34,557 nt of DNA, taken from contig DBXF01000014.1 in NCBI GenBank assembly GCA_002309295.1, positions 1-34,557 on the forward strand. Reading direction: 5' to 3'. The notes beneath the pieces were generated by a model that made no database searches, had not been told where the DNA came from, and worked only from the letters and a program-made list of their open reading frames with translations. The translations under genes and the position numbers were made by a program. Every line of letters starts with the position of its first letter. Within the stretch, counting starts at the first letter, position 1. Of this stretch, positions 23,070 to 32,262 are shown piece by piece. The stretch comes from Bacteroidales bacterium UBA1219. Lineage in GTDB: Bacteria; Bacteroidota; Bacteroidia; Bacteroidales; P3.

Positions 23070-23741
23070 ATGACAAAAGACACGTTTTTTGAATACGTTT
23101 CCAACCCGTTGCGGTTTAGTCTGCAGGACAAACTCGACATACACAACGAACGCATGAGCTACCCTTTCTGCTCCGTGCTTCAGGTGCTTGATCTGCTCAG
23201 CGACAAAGCCACCTCCGGCGCCAGTTTCGACCCCCAGATGGTGTCGCGCGTGTCGGTGCAGGTGCCCGAAAGCGCCACCCTTGCGGCACGACTCGAAAAA
23301 ACCGCCCTCAAAACCGACGACTCCGCCTCCGAAGCCGAGGCTCGCCATCTGAAAGAAAAAATCGAGGCCGCCAAAAACAAGGAGATGGGCTTCACCGCCT
23401 CCGGCGAGATCGACATCCTCGACGAGATAAATTCCTTCCAGGATGTGTCGTTCAAAACGGCACCAAAAAGCGTGATTTTGCAAAATTTTCTCTATCCGAA
23501 CACAAAAAATCTGCCTCAAAAAAGCCAAAACAGCCACCTCACCATCGACGAATTGGGCAAAAAAAGCAACTCCGACAACAATGGCTTAACCTCTGAAACT
23601 CTTGCAATTATACTCGAAAAACAAGGCAAAGTCGAAAAAGCAATCGAAATATATGAAAATTTGATGCGCCAAAATCCAGAAAAAAATAGTATCTTTGCAG
23701 TCCGAATTTCGGAATTGAAAAATAAGTTAGAAACTAAATAA
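23070..23741 (+). CDS. Protein with C-terminal TPR-like helices, upstream of secG
   Basis: The 223-residue protein has no clear domain in its first 160 residues, which are charged and helical (about 75-115 rich in Glu, Lys and Ala). The last 50 residues form one tetratricopeptide-like pair (LAIILEKQGKVEKAIEIYENLMRQNP is its core). No signal peptide is present, so it is cytoplasmic. It has a TACCTTTG box at 23014-23021 and precedes secG by 11 nt, so the two are probably cotranscribed. Similar genes sit before secG in other Bacteroidales as far as I recall. The function is unknown. Confidence 0.75.
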   Translation: MTKDTFFEYVSNPLRFSLQDKLDIHNERMSYPFCSVLQVLDLLSDKATSGASFDPQMVSRVSVQVPESATLAARLEKTALKTDDSASEAEARHLKEKIEAAKNKEMGFTASGEIDILDEINSFQDVSFKTAPKSVILQNFLYPNTKNLPQKSQNSHLTIDELGKKSNSDNNGLTSETLAIILEKQGKVEKAIEIYENLMRQNPEKNSIFAVRISELKNKLETK

Positions 23742-23752
23742 AAAGATACAAA

Positions 23753-24115
23753 ATGAACACAGGTTTTTACACAGCTCTTGTAGTTATCATACTTGTAATT
23801 TGCGTTATTCTGGCACTCGTTGTCCTCGTTCAGAACTCCAAAGGCGGCGGACTGGCATCCAATTTCCAGGGCCAGAACCAATATATGGGCGTTCGCAAAA
23901 CCGCCGATTTCCTCGAAAAAGCCACATGGACTCTGGCTATAGCCCTGATGGTGATTAGCCTCGCCTGCGTTGCCTTCGTTCCCAAACACACCAACGAAGA
24001 AAAGGAAGTGAAAACTGAGCTCAACCTCGACAACATCAACATACCTACTACTTCGCAGACTACTGCTCCGGTAAACAACACACCGGCCCCCGAAGCACAA
24101 CCCCAAGCAGAATAA
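23753..24115 (+). CDS. secG: Preprotein translocase subunit SecG
   Basis: The 120-residue protein has two transmembrane helices (about 5-25 and 57-77) separated by the typical SecG loop NSKGGGLASNFQGQNQYMGVRKTADFLEKATW. It is part of the SecYEG channel in the inner membrane. The C-terminal tail (about 80-120) is Pro, Gln and Thr-rich and is longer than in E. coli, as is usual in Bacteroidota. A strong terminator follows at 24139-24172. Confidence 0.95.
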   Translation: MNTGFYTALVVIILVICVILALVVLVQNSKGGGLASNFQGQNQYMGVRKTADFLEKATWTLAIALMVISLACVAFVPKHTNEEKEVKTELNLDNINIPTTSQTTAPVNNTPAPEAQPQAE

Positions 24116-24138
24116 CACTATCCCAACAAATAGACCAT

Positions 24139-24172
24139 AAAAGCGATTTGCCTCGACAAATCGCTTTTTTTA
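24139..24172 (+). terminator. Terminator after secG
   Basis: AAAGCGATTTG (24140-24150) and CAAATCGCTTT (24157-24167) form an 11-bp stem with a 6-nt loop, followed by a T-run. It overlaps an upstream ATG (24148) of the helicase frame and so supports the later start at 24184. Confidence 0.9.
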
Positions 24173-24183
24173 ACGCCCATAGC

Positions 24184-25608
24184 ATGAACGTCAGCCAACA
24201 GGTACAGCAGCTGCTATTTGCCAAATTCCCCCACATTCCTACCGAGGGACAAATAGAAGCCTGTCGCCTGCTCACCGAGTTCCTATTCAATCCCGACCCG
24301 CTGTCGGCTTTCGTGCTTAAAGGCTACGCCGGCACCGGAAAAACGACTCTTGTCAGTGCCCTTATCCAGACTCTGCCAGCACTAAAAGTGCGTTCCGTGT
24401 TACTTGCTCCCACCGGAAGGGCCGCCAAGGTACTGTCCAACTACTCCGGCCGTCAAGCTCTTACCATCCACAAAAAAATATACGCCACCACCGCCGACGC
24501 CAACAGCCTGCTGCGCTGCTCACGCATTCCCAACAAACACTCCTACACCCTTTTCATCGTCGACGAGGCTTCGATGATTGGCGAGGACAACGACAGTGGC
24601 CGCAACCTGCTAGACGACATGGTGAGCTACGTGAAAGAGGGCTCCCACTGCCGCCTGATGCTCATCGGCGACACCGCACAGCTGCCCCCCGTGGGCTCGC
24701 CCATAAGTCCCGCCCTCGACTGCGAATACCTGCAAACAGCATACGGCCTCGACATCCACTCGTGCGAACTTACCGAGGTGGTGCGACAGGCCGAAAAATC
24801 CGGAATACTGCACAACAGCACACTGATACGAAAGCAGATAGCCAATGACGACATTGTTCTAATGCCACTTTTTGAACTCGACGGCTATGGCGACATCTCA
24901 CGTATCAACGGCGCAGTACTCGAAGAAATCTTAAACCAAGAGTATTCCGACAAGGGCTCCGAGGAGGTGGTGCTTATTTGCCGCACCAACAAACGTGCCA
25001 ATATCTTCAACAACGAGATTCGCAACCGCATACTTTTCCGCGACGACCAGCTTTGCACCGGCGACTATCTTATGGTGGTGAAAAACAACTATTTCTGGTC
25101 CAACGAAGAGTCGGGCATCGGCTTTATTGCCAACGGCGACATCGCCGAAATTCTGCGTCTGCGCAATTTCGAAGAGTTATACGGATTCCGTTTCGCCACA
25201 GCCACGCTTCGTTTCATTGACTATCCCGAAGCCCCCGAAATCGAATGCAAGATACTGCTCGACACGCTCTATTCCGAATCGCCGTCGCTCACTGCCGACG
25301 AGAGTCGCAGACTTTACGAGCAGGTGGCCCTCGACTACGCCGACTTGCCCACCAAGGGCGACCGTCTGAAAGCCATACGCAACGACCCGTATTACAACGC
25401 CTTGCAAGTGAAATTCGCCTACGCCCTCACCTGCCACAAAACGCAGGGCGGACAGTGGGACACCGCCATTATCGACCAAGGTTTCCTGCCCGACGATGCC
25501 ATAGACCGCGAATATCTGCGATGGCTCTACACTGCCCTCACACGAGCCAAAAAAAAGGTGTATTTGCTCAATTTTAAAGACGATTTCTTCGAAGAACCAA
25601 AGGAATAA
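24184..25608 (+). CDS. RecD-like superfamily 1 DNA helicase
   Basis: The 474-residue protein has motif I GYAGTGKTT (47-55), LLAPTGRAA, the Walker B segment VDEASM (126-131), motif III GDTAQLPPVG (162-171), and the C-terminal motifs ALTCHKTQGGQW and YTALTRAKKKVYLL. This is the RecD2/Dda-type 5'-to-3' helicase arrangement, without the long N-terminus of RecD2. Roles in recombination or replication-fork repair are known for the family. ATG 24148 is in frame but falls inside the secG terminator. No promoter box was found in the 12 nt between that terminator and the start. Confidence 0.88.
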   Translation: MNVSQQVQQLLFAKFPHIPTEGQIEACRLLTEFLFNPDPLSAFVLKGYAGTGKTTLVSALIQTLPALKVRSVLLAPTGRAAKVLSNYSGRQALTIHKKIYATTADANSLLRCSRIPNKHSYTLFIVDEASMIGEDNDSGRNLLDDMVSYVKEGSHCRLMLIGDTAQLPPVGSPISPALDCEYLQTAYGLDIHSCELTEVVRQAEKSGILHNSTLIRKQIANDDIVLMPLFELDGYGDISRINGAVLEEILNQEYSDKGSEEVVLICRTNKRANIFNNEIRNRILFRDDQLCTGDYLMVVKNNYFWSNEESGIGFIANGDIAEILRLRNFEELYGFRFATATLRFIDYPEAPEIECKILLDTLYSESPSLTADESRRLYEQVALDYADLPTKGDRLKAIRNDPYYNALQVKFAYALTCHKTQGGQWDTAIIDQGFLPDDAIDREYLRWLYTALTRAKKKVYLLNFKDDFFEEPKE

Positions 25609-25642
25609 AAAAACGGGAACTTGTTGAAGTCCCAGTTTTTTG
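25608..25642. terminator. Shared terminator of convergent helicase and gyrB genes
   Basis: An imperfect stem (AAAACGGGAACTT against AAGTCCCAGTTTT) with a GTTG loop lies between the two stops, with A- and T-runs on both sides. Confidence 0.75.
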
Positions 25643-25658
25643 GTAATTAGAGCCACAA

Positions 25659-27632
25659 CTATGCGTCGATATTGGCGTAGGTGGCGTTCTGTTCGATGAA
25701 CTCGCGACGAGGCGGCACATCATCACCCATAAGCATGGAAAATATGCGGTCGGCCTCGACGGCGTTTTCGATATGTACCTGACGCAGTATGCGGGTTTCG
25801 GGATTCATGGTGGTGTCCCAAAGCTGTTCGGGGCGCATCTCACCAAGACCTTTGTAGCGTTGTATGCGCAAGCCGCTCTCGCTGCCGCCGCCAAGTTTCT
25901 CTACAAGTGCCACTCGTTCTTCCTCGGTCCAGCAATATTCCGATTTCTTGCCCTTCGACACTTGATACAGAGGCGGTGTGGCTATATACACATAACCGTT
26001 TTCGATAAGTTCGGGCATATAACGGAAGAAGAAAGTCAATATCAAAGCGGCGATATGGCTTCCGTCGACATCAGCATCGGTCATGATAATCACTTTGTGG
26101 TAACGCAGTTTTTCGAGGTTGAGGGCTTTGCTGTCGTCGACGGTACCTATGGTAACGCCTAATGCAGTGTAGATATTCTTTATCTCCTCACTTTCGAAAG
26201 CACGGTGCTGCATGGCTTTTTCCACGTTCAAAATCTTTCCGCGCAGTGGCAATATAGCCTGGAATTTGCGGTCGCGGCCCTGTTTTGCCGATCCGCCTGC
26301 CGAATCACCCTCCACGAGGTAAAGCTCGCAAATCGAGGGGTCACCGTCCTGACAGTCAGCCAGTTTGCCAGGCAGTCCGCCGCTGCTGAACACCGTCTGC
26401 CTCTGCACCATCTCGCGGGCTTTGCGGGCGGCCTGACGCGCTGTGGCGGCCAATATCACCTTGTCCACAATGGCCTTGGCTTCGCGCGGATTCTCCTCGA
26501 GGTAGTTGTTGAGAAGTTCTCCCACAATCATATCCACAGCTCCCATCACCTCGCTGTTGCCGAGTTTGGTCTTAGTCTGTCCTTCGAACTGAGGCTCGGC
26601 CACTTTCACCGAAACAATAGCCGTCAATCCTTCGCGGAAATCGTCGCCGGTGATTTCTATCTTCATCTTTTTCTGTTTTTCCGACTTCTCTATCATTCCC
26701 GACTTGTCGGCGTAAGCCTTCAGGGTACGGGTAAGTCCGCGGCGGAAACCGGCAAGGTGCGTGCCGCCCTCGTGGGTGTTGATATTGTTCACATAGGAGT
26801 GAACGTTTTCCTTGAAAGTGTTGGTATATTGCAGGGCTATTTCGATGGGGATGCCCTGTTTTTCGCCTTCGATGCAGATAGGCTCAGGCATGAGGCTCTC
26901 GCGGCTCTCGTCGAGATATTTGATAAAGTCCTTGAGTCCGTTTTCGGAATAGAAACGGTTTTTGCGGGTGTTGCCTTCCTCGTCGGGACGCAGGTCTTCG
27001 ATATTGAGTTCAATGCCCTTGTTGAGGTACGCCAGCTCACGCAGACGGCTTTCAAGGGTTTCGTATTTATATTCGGTAACGGTGAATATCGTAGCGTCGG
27101 GATGGAAAGTCACGCGTGTGCCGCGTTTTTCGGTCTCTCCCACCACTTTCACGCTGTACAGGGGCTTGCCTTTTTCGTATTCCTGACGGTAGATCTTGCC
27201 GTCGCGGTACACCTCGGCGGTGAGGTGGTCGGAAAGGGCGTTGACGCACGACACGCCCACGCCGTGCAGACCACCGGACACTTTGTAAGTGCCTTTGTCG
27301 AATTTACCGCCGGCGTGAAGCACCGTCATAACCACCTCCAGAGCGGATTTTTTCTCCTTCTCGTGCATATCCACAGGTATGCCTCGGCCGTTGTCCTCAA
27401 CGCTGATGGAGTTGTCGGGATTGATTGTCACATCGATTTTGTTACAATAGCCTGCCATTGCCTCGTCGATGGAGTTGTCAACAACTTCGGAAACGAGATG
27501 GTGGAGGCCTCTTTCGTTCACATCGCCGATATACATGGCGGGACGCACCCTAACGGCTTCCAAGCCTTCCAAAACGGTGATGTTTTTTGCGCCGTAATTG
27601 TCTTGATTTTGTGTCAGTTCTTCGTTTGACAT
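25659..27632 (-). CDS. gyrB: DNA gyrase subunit B
   Basis: The 657-residue protein is of normal length for the family. It has the GHKL ATPase domain (VVDNSIDEAMAGYC, VEDNGRGIPV, GGLHGVGVSCVNAL), the transducer, and the TOPRIM region with EGDSAGGSAKQGRDR and DADVDGSHI, ending in the C-terminal GyrB domain (RYKGLGEMRPEQLWDTTMNP). It supplies the ATPase half of gyrase, which introduces negative supercoils. ParE is the main alternative, but the sequence reads as GyrB. A minus-strand TATTTTTG box lies at 27669-27662, upstream of ATG 27632. It is divergent from mntP. Confidence 0.96.
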   Translation of the reverse strand: MSNEELTQNQDNYGAKNITVLEGLEAVRVRPAMYIGDVNERGLHHLVSEVVDNSIDEAMAGYCNKIDVTINPDNSISVEDNGRGIPVDMHEKEKKSALEVVMTVLHAGGKFDKGTYKVSGGLHGVGVSCVNALSDHLTAEVYRDGKIYRQEYEKGKPLYSVKVVGETEKRGTRVTFHPDATIFTVTEYKYETLESRLRELAYLNKGIELNIEDLRPDEEGNTRKNRFYSENGLKDFIKYLDESRESLMPEPICIEGEKQGIPIEIALQYTNTFKENVHSYVNNINTHEGGTHLAGFRRGLTRTLKAYADKSGMIEKSEKQKKMKIEITGDDFREGLTAIVSVKVAEPQFEGQTKTKLGNSEVMGAVDMIVGELLNNYLEENPREAKAIVDKVILAATARQAARKAREMVQRQTVFSSGGLPGKLADCQDGDPSICELYLVEGDSAGGSAKQGRDRKFQAILPLRGKILNVEKAMQHRAFESEEIKNIYTALGVTIGTVDDSKALNLEKLRYHKVIIMTDADVDGSHIAALILTFFFRYMPELIENGYVYIATPPLYQVSKGKKSEYCWTEEERVALVEKLGGGSESGLRIQRYKGLGEMRPEQLWDTTMNPETRILRQVHIENAVEADRIFSMLMGDDVPPRREFIEQNATYANIDA

Positions 27633-27796
27633 CGCGTATTTTCAGTTTTAAAATTAGATTGCAAAAATACGATTTTTTTATGGATTTTCGGGCATTTTCC
27701 GCCATAAAAATATCAAAAGTTATGCACATTTTCAGCGACTTCTCAACAACGCATAAAAACAGTCTGAAAAACGTCAGTTATTTCACTTTTTTTTCG

Positions 27797-27804
27797 TACT
27801 TTTG
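27797..27804 (+). promoter_or_regulatory. -7 box of mntP
   Basis: TACTTTTG lies 26 nt before the mntP ATG. No TTTG is found at the usual distance. I saw no manganese riboswitch-like sequence in the short leader. Confidence 0.5.
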
Positions 27805-27829
27805 CACCTCCAAAACCAAGTTCGATACA

Positions 27830-28396
27830 ATGAATTTCATAACGCTTCTGCTTCTGGCAATAGGACTTTCGATGGACGCTTTCGCGGTGTCGGTGTGCAA
27901 GGGACTTTCGTTGAAACGCACCAACCTGCGGGCCTATCTTGCGGTGGGACTCTGGTTCGGTGGATTCCAGGCCCTAATGCCCGTGGTGGGGTACTATCTT
28001 ATTTACCATTTCAAGGACTATGTAACCGCCCTCGACCACTGGATTGCCTTCGCCCTGCTTCTGCTCATCGGTGTCAACATGATACGCGAGGCCCTTTCGG
28101 GGAAGGAGGAGTCGGCCAACGCATCGCTGGATTTCAGAACGATGCTGCTCCTTGCCATAGCCACCAGCATCGACGCCCTTGCGGTAGGCATATCGTTCGC
28201 CTGCCTCGACGTTAACCTGCCCCTTGCCGTTGCCATCATCGGCATAACGACTTTCATTTTGTCGGTGGCGGGACTCAAAATAGGCACGATTTTCGGCACA
28301 CGCTACAAATCCAAGGCGGAGATAACGGGTGGCGTAATACTTATTCTGCTCGGCGTGAAAATACTGCTGGAGCACCTCGAAATCATATCGTTCTGA
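27830..28396 (+). CDS. mntP: Putative manganese efflux pump MntP
   Basis: The 188-residue protein has six hydrophobic segments and the two conserved half-motifs of the family: LSMDAFAVSVCKG near the N-terminus and ATSIDALAVGISFA in the middle, each with the acidic residue thought to take part in Mn2+ export. The frame is open upstream to 27587, but ATG 27830 gives the full conserved N-terminus and follows a -7 box. It acts in the inner membrane. Confidence 0.92.
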   Translation: MNFITLLLLAIGLSMDAFAVSVCKGLSLKRTNLRAYLAVGLWFGGFQALMPVVGYYLIYHFKDYVTALDHWIAFALLLLIGVNMIREALSGKEESANASLDFRTMLLLAIATSIDALAVGISFACLDVNLPLAVAIIGITTFILSVAGLKIGTIFGTRYKSKAEITGGVILILLGVKILLEHLEIISF

Positions 28397-28470
28397 CACC
28401 TTGATAAAGTCAGACGCTCTTTTATTTGAAAGTTTTTCGTCGTTTTTGCAAAAAAAACAAAAAAAATATG

Positions 28471-28478
28471 TAACTTTG
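28471..28478 (+). promoter_or_regulatory. -7 box of the beta-helix gene
   Basis: TAACTTTG, with TTTG at 28445-28448 (22-nt spacing, slightly long), 87 nt before ATG 28565. Confidence 0.5.
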
Positions 28479-28564
28479 CAAGGTTCAACACGGCGATTCA
28501 AAAAAACGTTTCGCCACATAAAACCATTGAAAAAACACAAATTAGCATTAAATTAATCACACCC

Positions 28565-30094
28565 ATGAAAAGAACAGTTATTATTATGGCATTGGCAATA
28601 GCAGCCATCGTAGGCACCGCCAACGCCCAGTCGAAATTCGGCAACGCCCTGAAAAACGCCGCCAAGAAAGCTACCAAAGAGGTGTTTGACTACGCCAAAA
28701 ATTCTGCCAACAAAAAAGCCGAAAACGCTGTGAACAACGCCGTGCAAGGCACCATTACGGGAACCAACAAATCCACTTCGGCTCCTGTTTACAACTCCCC
28801 CTCGAGAATTCCTTCCAACGCTCTGTACGTGAGCAGCACCACCGGCAGCAACCGCAACGACGGCAGCAAGTCGGCACCCCTCAAAAACATCGCCAAAGCT
28901 CTTGAACTGGCCAACGCCGGAGCCACCATCGTCGTGGCCGAAGGTAACTACTACGGTCTGCTCAACTGCGGCAACATCGTAATAACCAAGCCCGTAACCC
29001 TCCTCGGCGGCTACAGCACCGATTTCTCGGAACGCGATGTGCTGAAACACCACACCAGAATCCAGCCCTCCGCCTCCTCCAACGGCTCGGTGAGCGGCAA
29101 CGGCACCATACAGATACGCAGCGTGCAGGCTCCCCGCGATTTCGTCATACTCGACGGTTTCATTATGGACCGCGGCAACGGAATAGCCTACAACGCCAAG
29201 GGCGAAGGCAAGCCCGCTGGTGTGGAAAGCCCCATGATGTGCCCCATCGGCACCGCGGGCATAGGCGGCGAGAACTTCAACGAAAGCTCCGTGCTGACCA
29301 ACGAAATCTCCATGATTTACCTCGACGGCTACCAGGGCGTTGTAAACAACGTGAATGTAGTAATTCGCAACTGCACTTTCGTAAACTGCCCCAATTTCGG
29401 CATCATAGGCATGCTCAAAGGCGGCTCGCTTACTGTTGAAAACAACGTGTTTGTGAACATCCGCATGGCTACCCTCGACGTGCGTGGCGCCGACATCAAA
29501 TCGGTGGTGCCCATCAATTTCCGCTACAACACCGTGCTTTTCGTGTGGTCGCGACTGAAAGACCTCGGCGATATGGGCTACGGCTACCGCATGATTCCCG
29601 GAACCACCAACACCGTGGAAAACAACATCTTCGGCTGTGCCGTGTTTGCCGGCATGGACCGCACCCACGTGGACAGCGACAAAGCACGCGAGGCTCTGCG
29701 TAAGGAAGTGGTGAGAAACAACATCTTCTTCCTCAACCGCCAGACCGACCTCACGCTGCCCGGCGGCGGCAAGTTCCTCCGCGTCAGCGCCAACGATTTC
29801 GACGACGTGGAACAGTTTACCGAAGTGGCCGGCAACAAAGTCCTCACCGACCCCTCGCTCTTCAACGGCAAGATAAACAAAGCCTACCTCGAAGGTTTCC
29901 TCAACCTGAAAACCTCGTCGGAGATGTCGGTGGACTACAACAGCAGCGCCAACCAGTTCCGCTCCGCCTTCGGCATGAACCTGCAAGGCACCGGAACCAC
30001 CAAAACCAACATGTACGCCAACCGCTACCCGTGGCAGGAAGCCCTGCTGCTCTTCGGTGCAGTGAACGGATGCGGCGCACAAACTTTGAAATAA
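28565..30094 (+). CDS. Secreted right-handed beta-helix protein
   Basis: The 509-residue protein has a signal peptide (MKRTVIIMALAIAAIVGTANA) and a Lys/Ala/Asn-rich helical segment (about 23-65). A parallel beta-helix domain follows (about 85-420): LYVSSTTGSNRNDGS is the usual opening of this fold, followed by repeated VENNVFVN, VIRNCTFVN and VENNIFG turns. Such proteins include polysaccharide lyases and adhesins; no catalytic set is recognisable, so the substrate is unknown. No C-terminal sorting signal is clear. The next gene starts 35 nt downstream and may be cotranscribed. Confidence 0.8.
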   Translation: MKRTVIIMALAIAAIVGTANAQSKFGNALKNAAKKATKEVFDYAKNSANKKAENAVNNAVQGTITGTNKSTSAPVYNSPSRIPSNALYVSSTTGSNRNDGSKSAPLKNIAKALELANAGATIVVAEGNYYGLLNCGNIVITKPVTLLGGYSTDFSERDVLKHHTRIQPSASSNGSVSGNGTIQIRSVQAPRDFVILDGFIMDRGNGIAYNAKGEGKPAGVESPMMCPIGTAGIGGENFNESSVLTNEISMIYLDGYQGVVNNVNVVIRNCTFVNCPNFGIIGMLKGGSLTVENNVFVNIRMATLDVRGADIKSVVPINFRYNTVLFVWSRLKDLGDMGYGYRMIPGTTNTVENNIFGCAVFAGMDRTHVDSDKAREALRKEVVRNNIFFLNRQTDLTLPGGGKFLRVSANDFDDVEQFTEVAGNKVLTDPSLFNGKINKAYLEGFLNLKTSSEMSVDYNSSANQFRSAFGMNLQGTGTTKTNMYANRYPWQEALLLFGAVNGCGAQTLK

Positions 30095-30129
30095 TTAACA
30101 ATCAGTATAATACATAAAATAATATCGAA

Positions 30130-31329
30130 ATGAAAAAATTCGACCCAGCAACAAACATCCAACGTATCGACGGACGCGACGCTTGCCGCGGAGTAAACCC
30201 TTCCATCAGCGACAGCGCAACTTTCAACTTTGAGAAAGCACACCTAATGACCGACACTTTCCACGGCGAGACCGAAGGCTATTTCCTCTACAGCCGCCAC
30301 TGGAATCCCAGCAACCTGTCGCTCTGCAAAGCCCTTGCCGCTATGGAAGGCACCGAGAGCGCTTGGGTTACAGGCTCCGGCATGGCAGCCATCACCTGCG
30401 CCCTTATCCACGAAGTGAAATCCGGCGACCATATCGTCTCCAGCATGACGACCTACGGCGGCACTTTCGCTTTCCTCAACAACTACATCAAGAAATTCGG
30501 CGTTGAGGTTACTTTCGTCAATTTCCAGGACCTCGAGGCTGTGAAAAAAGCCATACGCCCCAACACCAAGGTGCTGTACACCGAAACCATGAACAACCCC
30601 TTGCTGCGTATCGCCAACGTGCCCGAGCTGTCGAAGATAGCCCACGCCAACGGCGCAAAACTCATCGTGGACAACACTTTCACCCCCATGATTTTCTCGC
30701 CCTACCAGCTGGGTGCCGACGTAGTGGTTTACAGCATGACCAAGTTCGTTAACGGCAAGAACGACTGCGTGGCCGGTGCCATCTGCGGCTCCGCCGACTA
30801 CATCAACTCCCTTATCGACGTAAACGACGGCACGGCAATGCTCCTCGGCCCCGTGTTGGATCCCATGCGCTCAAGCAGCATCCTCAAAAACCTGCACACC
30901 CTGCACATCCGTATGCAAAAACACGGCGAAAACGCCATGTATCTGGCCAAACGTTTTAAAGAGGTGGGATTCAAATACAACTACCCTGGTCTGCCCGAAC
31001 ATCCCGACCACGAGCTGTTCAAGAGCATGATGAACGAAGGCTACGGTTTCGGCGGCATGATTTCCATCGATATGATAACAGCCGACGCTGCAAGCCGCAT
31101 TATGGAGATAATGCAGGAGAAAGGTGTTGGATATCTGGCAGTTAGCCTCGGGTATTTCAAAACACTGTTCAGCAACTCCGGCAAATCCACCTCGTCGGAA
31201 GTTCCCGAGGACATTCAGCGCGAGATGGGCATGAGCGAAGGCCTTATCCGCTTCTCCGTGGGTTTGGACAACGACATCGAAGCCACCTTCCAACTGATAA
31301 AGGAAGCCGTGGAAGAAAGCAAGAAATAA
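30130..31329 (+). CDS. Cys/Met-metabolism PLP-dependent enzyme (methionine gamma-lyase-like)
   Basis: The 399-residue protein has the trans-sulfuration family fold: YSRHWNPSNLSLCKALAAMEG, TGSGMAAITCAL, YGGTF, IVDNTFTP and the PLP-lysine motif SMTKFVNGKND. The family includes methionine gamma-lyase, cystathionine gamma-synthase/lyase and O-acetylhomoserine sulfhydrylase. Classical methionine gamma-lyase has Cys in the YGCT motif, whereas this protein has YGGT, so the exact reaction is left open. It would act in the cytoplasm. A terminator follows at 31349-31384. Confidence 0.88.
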   Translation: MKKFDPATNIQRIDGRDACRGVNPSISDSATFNFEKAHLMTDTFHGETEGYFLYSRHWNPSNLSLCKALAAMEGTESAWVTGSGMAAITCALIHEVKSGDHIVSSMTTYGGTFAFLNNYIKKFGVEVTFVNFQDLEAVKKAIRPNTKVLYTETMNNPLLRIANVPELSKIAHANGAKLIVDNTFTPMIFSPYQLGADVVVYSMTKFVNGKNDCVAGAICGSADYINSLIDVNDGTAMLLGPVLDPMRSSSILKNLHTLHIRMQKHGENAMYLAKRFKEVGFKYNYPGLPEHPDHELFKSMMNEGYGFGGMISIDMITADAASRIMEIMQEKGVGYLAVSLGYFKTLFSNSGKSTSSEVPEDIQREMGMSEGLIRFSVGLDNDIEATFQLIKEAVEESKK

Positions 31330-31348
31330 AACTCTTTGCTTATAACAA

Positions 31349-31384
31349 GAAAAGGACTGCCGAAAACCGACAGTCCTTTTTTAT
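31349..31384 (+). terminator. Terminator after the PLP enzyme
   Basis: AAAGGACTG (31351-31359) and CAGTCCTTT (31371-31379) pair around an 11-nt partly paired loop, followed by a T-run. Confidence 0.85.
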
Positions 31385-31472
31385 TTGCTGCAAAAGAACA
31401 TTACTTTATTGTATGCTACGGAGACAGTTGTACAGCAAAGTTAAGTTTTTCTTTATTTTCAACTTTTGTCTT

Positions 31473-31573
31473 GATATGAAGAAACATTCTGTGAATGTTT
31501 CGATAGCGTAGCGAAGAAAGATGTTCTCCGTCCTTCGGACTATCGAAAGCTCCACTGGAGCTTTCTTCATCAC
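31473..31573. repeat. Tail-to-tail pair of hairpin repeats (copies 2 and 3)
   Basis: Copy 3 (plus, 31473-31520) has the stem GAAACATTC/GAATGTTTC (31481-31501) then CGATAG. Copy 2 (minus, 31573-31526) has the stem GAAAGCTCCA/TGGAGCTTTC (31545-31565), CGATAG and a second hairpin GTCC-GAA-GGAC. Both follow the plan of 15701-15748. The 410-bp gap 31330-31739 otherwise holds only the terminator and a GC-rich stretch without a credible gene. Confidence 0.75.
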
Positions 31574-31739
31574 CTATCCCGCGCACCTGCCCCCGCTTCC
31601 CGGGTGAGCGTTCCTTCCACAGCGCCACCGATTTTTTGCACAAATCGTTTGGTTAGGGCTGTTGCCGCATGTGCCAAAGCAGAGTTCCTCGTATGGGAGT
31701 AGCGGTGAGGTTATATGTGTTAAACATAGACGTTACGTG

Positions 31740-32186
31740 TTATTTTTTATAGTATCTTAATCTATCATACAATTCCCAATCTTTATAATAGAATTCAACA
31801 TCATAATGAAGAGCACAATGCTCTTCTTTTATTGAAAACAATTTGGGGTCTAACCACCTAGCAAGATACCGCCATTTACCAGTCCCGCCAACACAATATG
31901 AAATCTCTAAGTTATTATCCTGAGCAATCAAAGGCAGCTTTCCTATCCTAATGGCAACTGAGTCAGACATGTCGTAATACCTATTAGGAATTTCTATTGT
32001 AGATACGCCACAAGTATCAACAATAATTGAAATCAATACATTTGAATCCGTTTTTTGAATTGAATGTTCGAGAACGTGCCCAACCCCGCGCCTTATCTTC
32101 TTGCACACAACCTTGTCCTGTGCAAAAAGATATACACTGGTAAAAAGGAATATAAATAACAGTGTAATTGTTTTCTTTATGTTCAT
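31740..32186 (-). CDS. Small exported protein, unknown function
   Basis: The 148-residue protein has a signal peptide (MNIKKTITLLFIFLFTSVYLFA, then QDKV). The mature part has a beta-rich appearance (VLISIIVDTCGVSTIEIP) and three or four cysteines, and it ends in an aromatic, charged tail. No family is recognised. A TAACTTTG box lies on the minus strand at 32256-32249. It is AT-rich and follows another small exported protein gene on the same strand. Confidence 0.65.
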   Translation of the reverse strand: MNIKKTITLLFIFLFTSVYLFAQDKVVCKKIRRGVGHVLEHSIQKTDSNVLISIIVDTCGVSTIEIPNRYYDMSDSVAIRIGKLPLIAQDNNLEISYCVGGTGKWRYLARWLDPKLFSIKEEHCALHYDVEFYYKDWELYDRLRYYKK

Positions 32187-32262
32187 AGTCTTAACTTAGA
32201 TTTTAAATGTTCAAATCCTTATTGTAGGTAATTGCCTCAATTTTTCTACAAAGTTACGATTA

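Noticed and set aside
31416..31643. 75-codon minus-strand frame in the gap after the PLP enzyme
   Set aside because: It runs through the inverted hairpin repeats and lacks a promoter or domain; composition looks like translated repeat.
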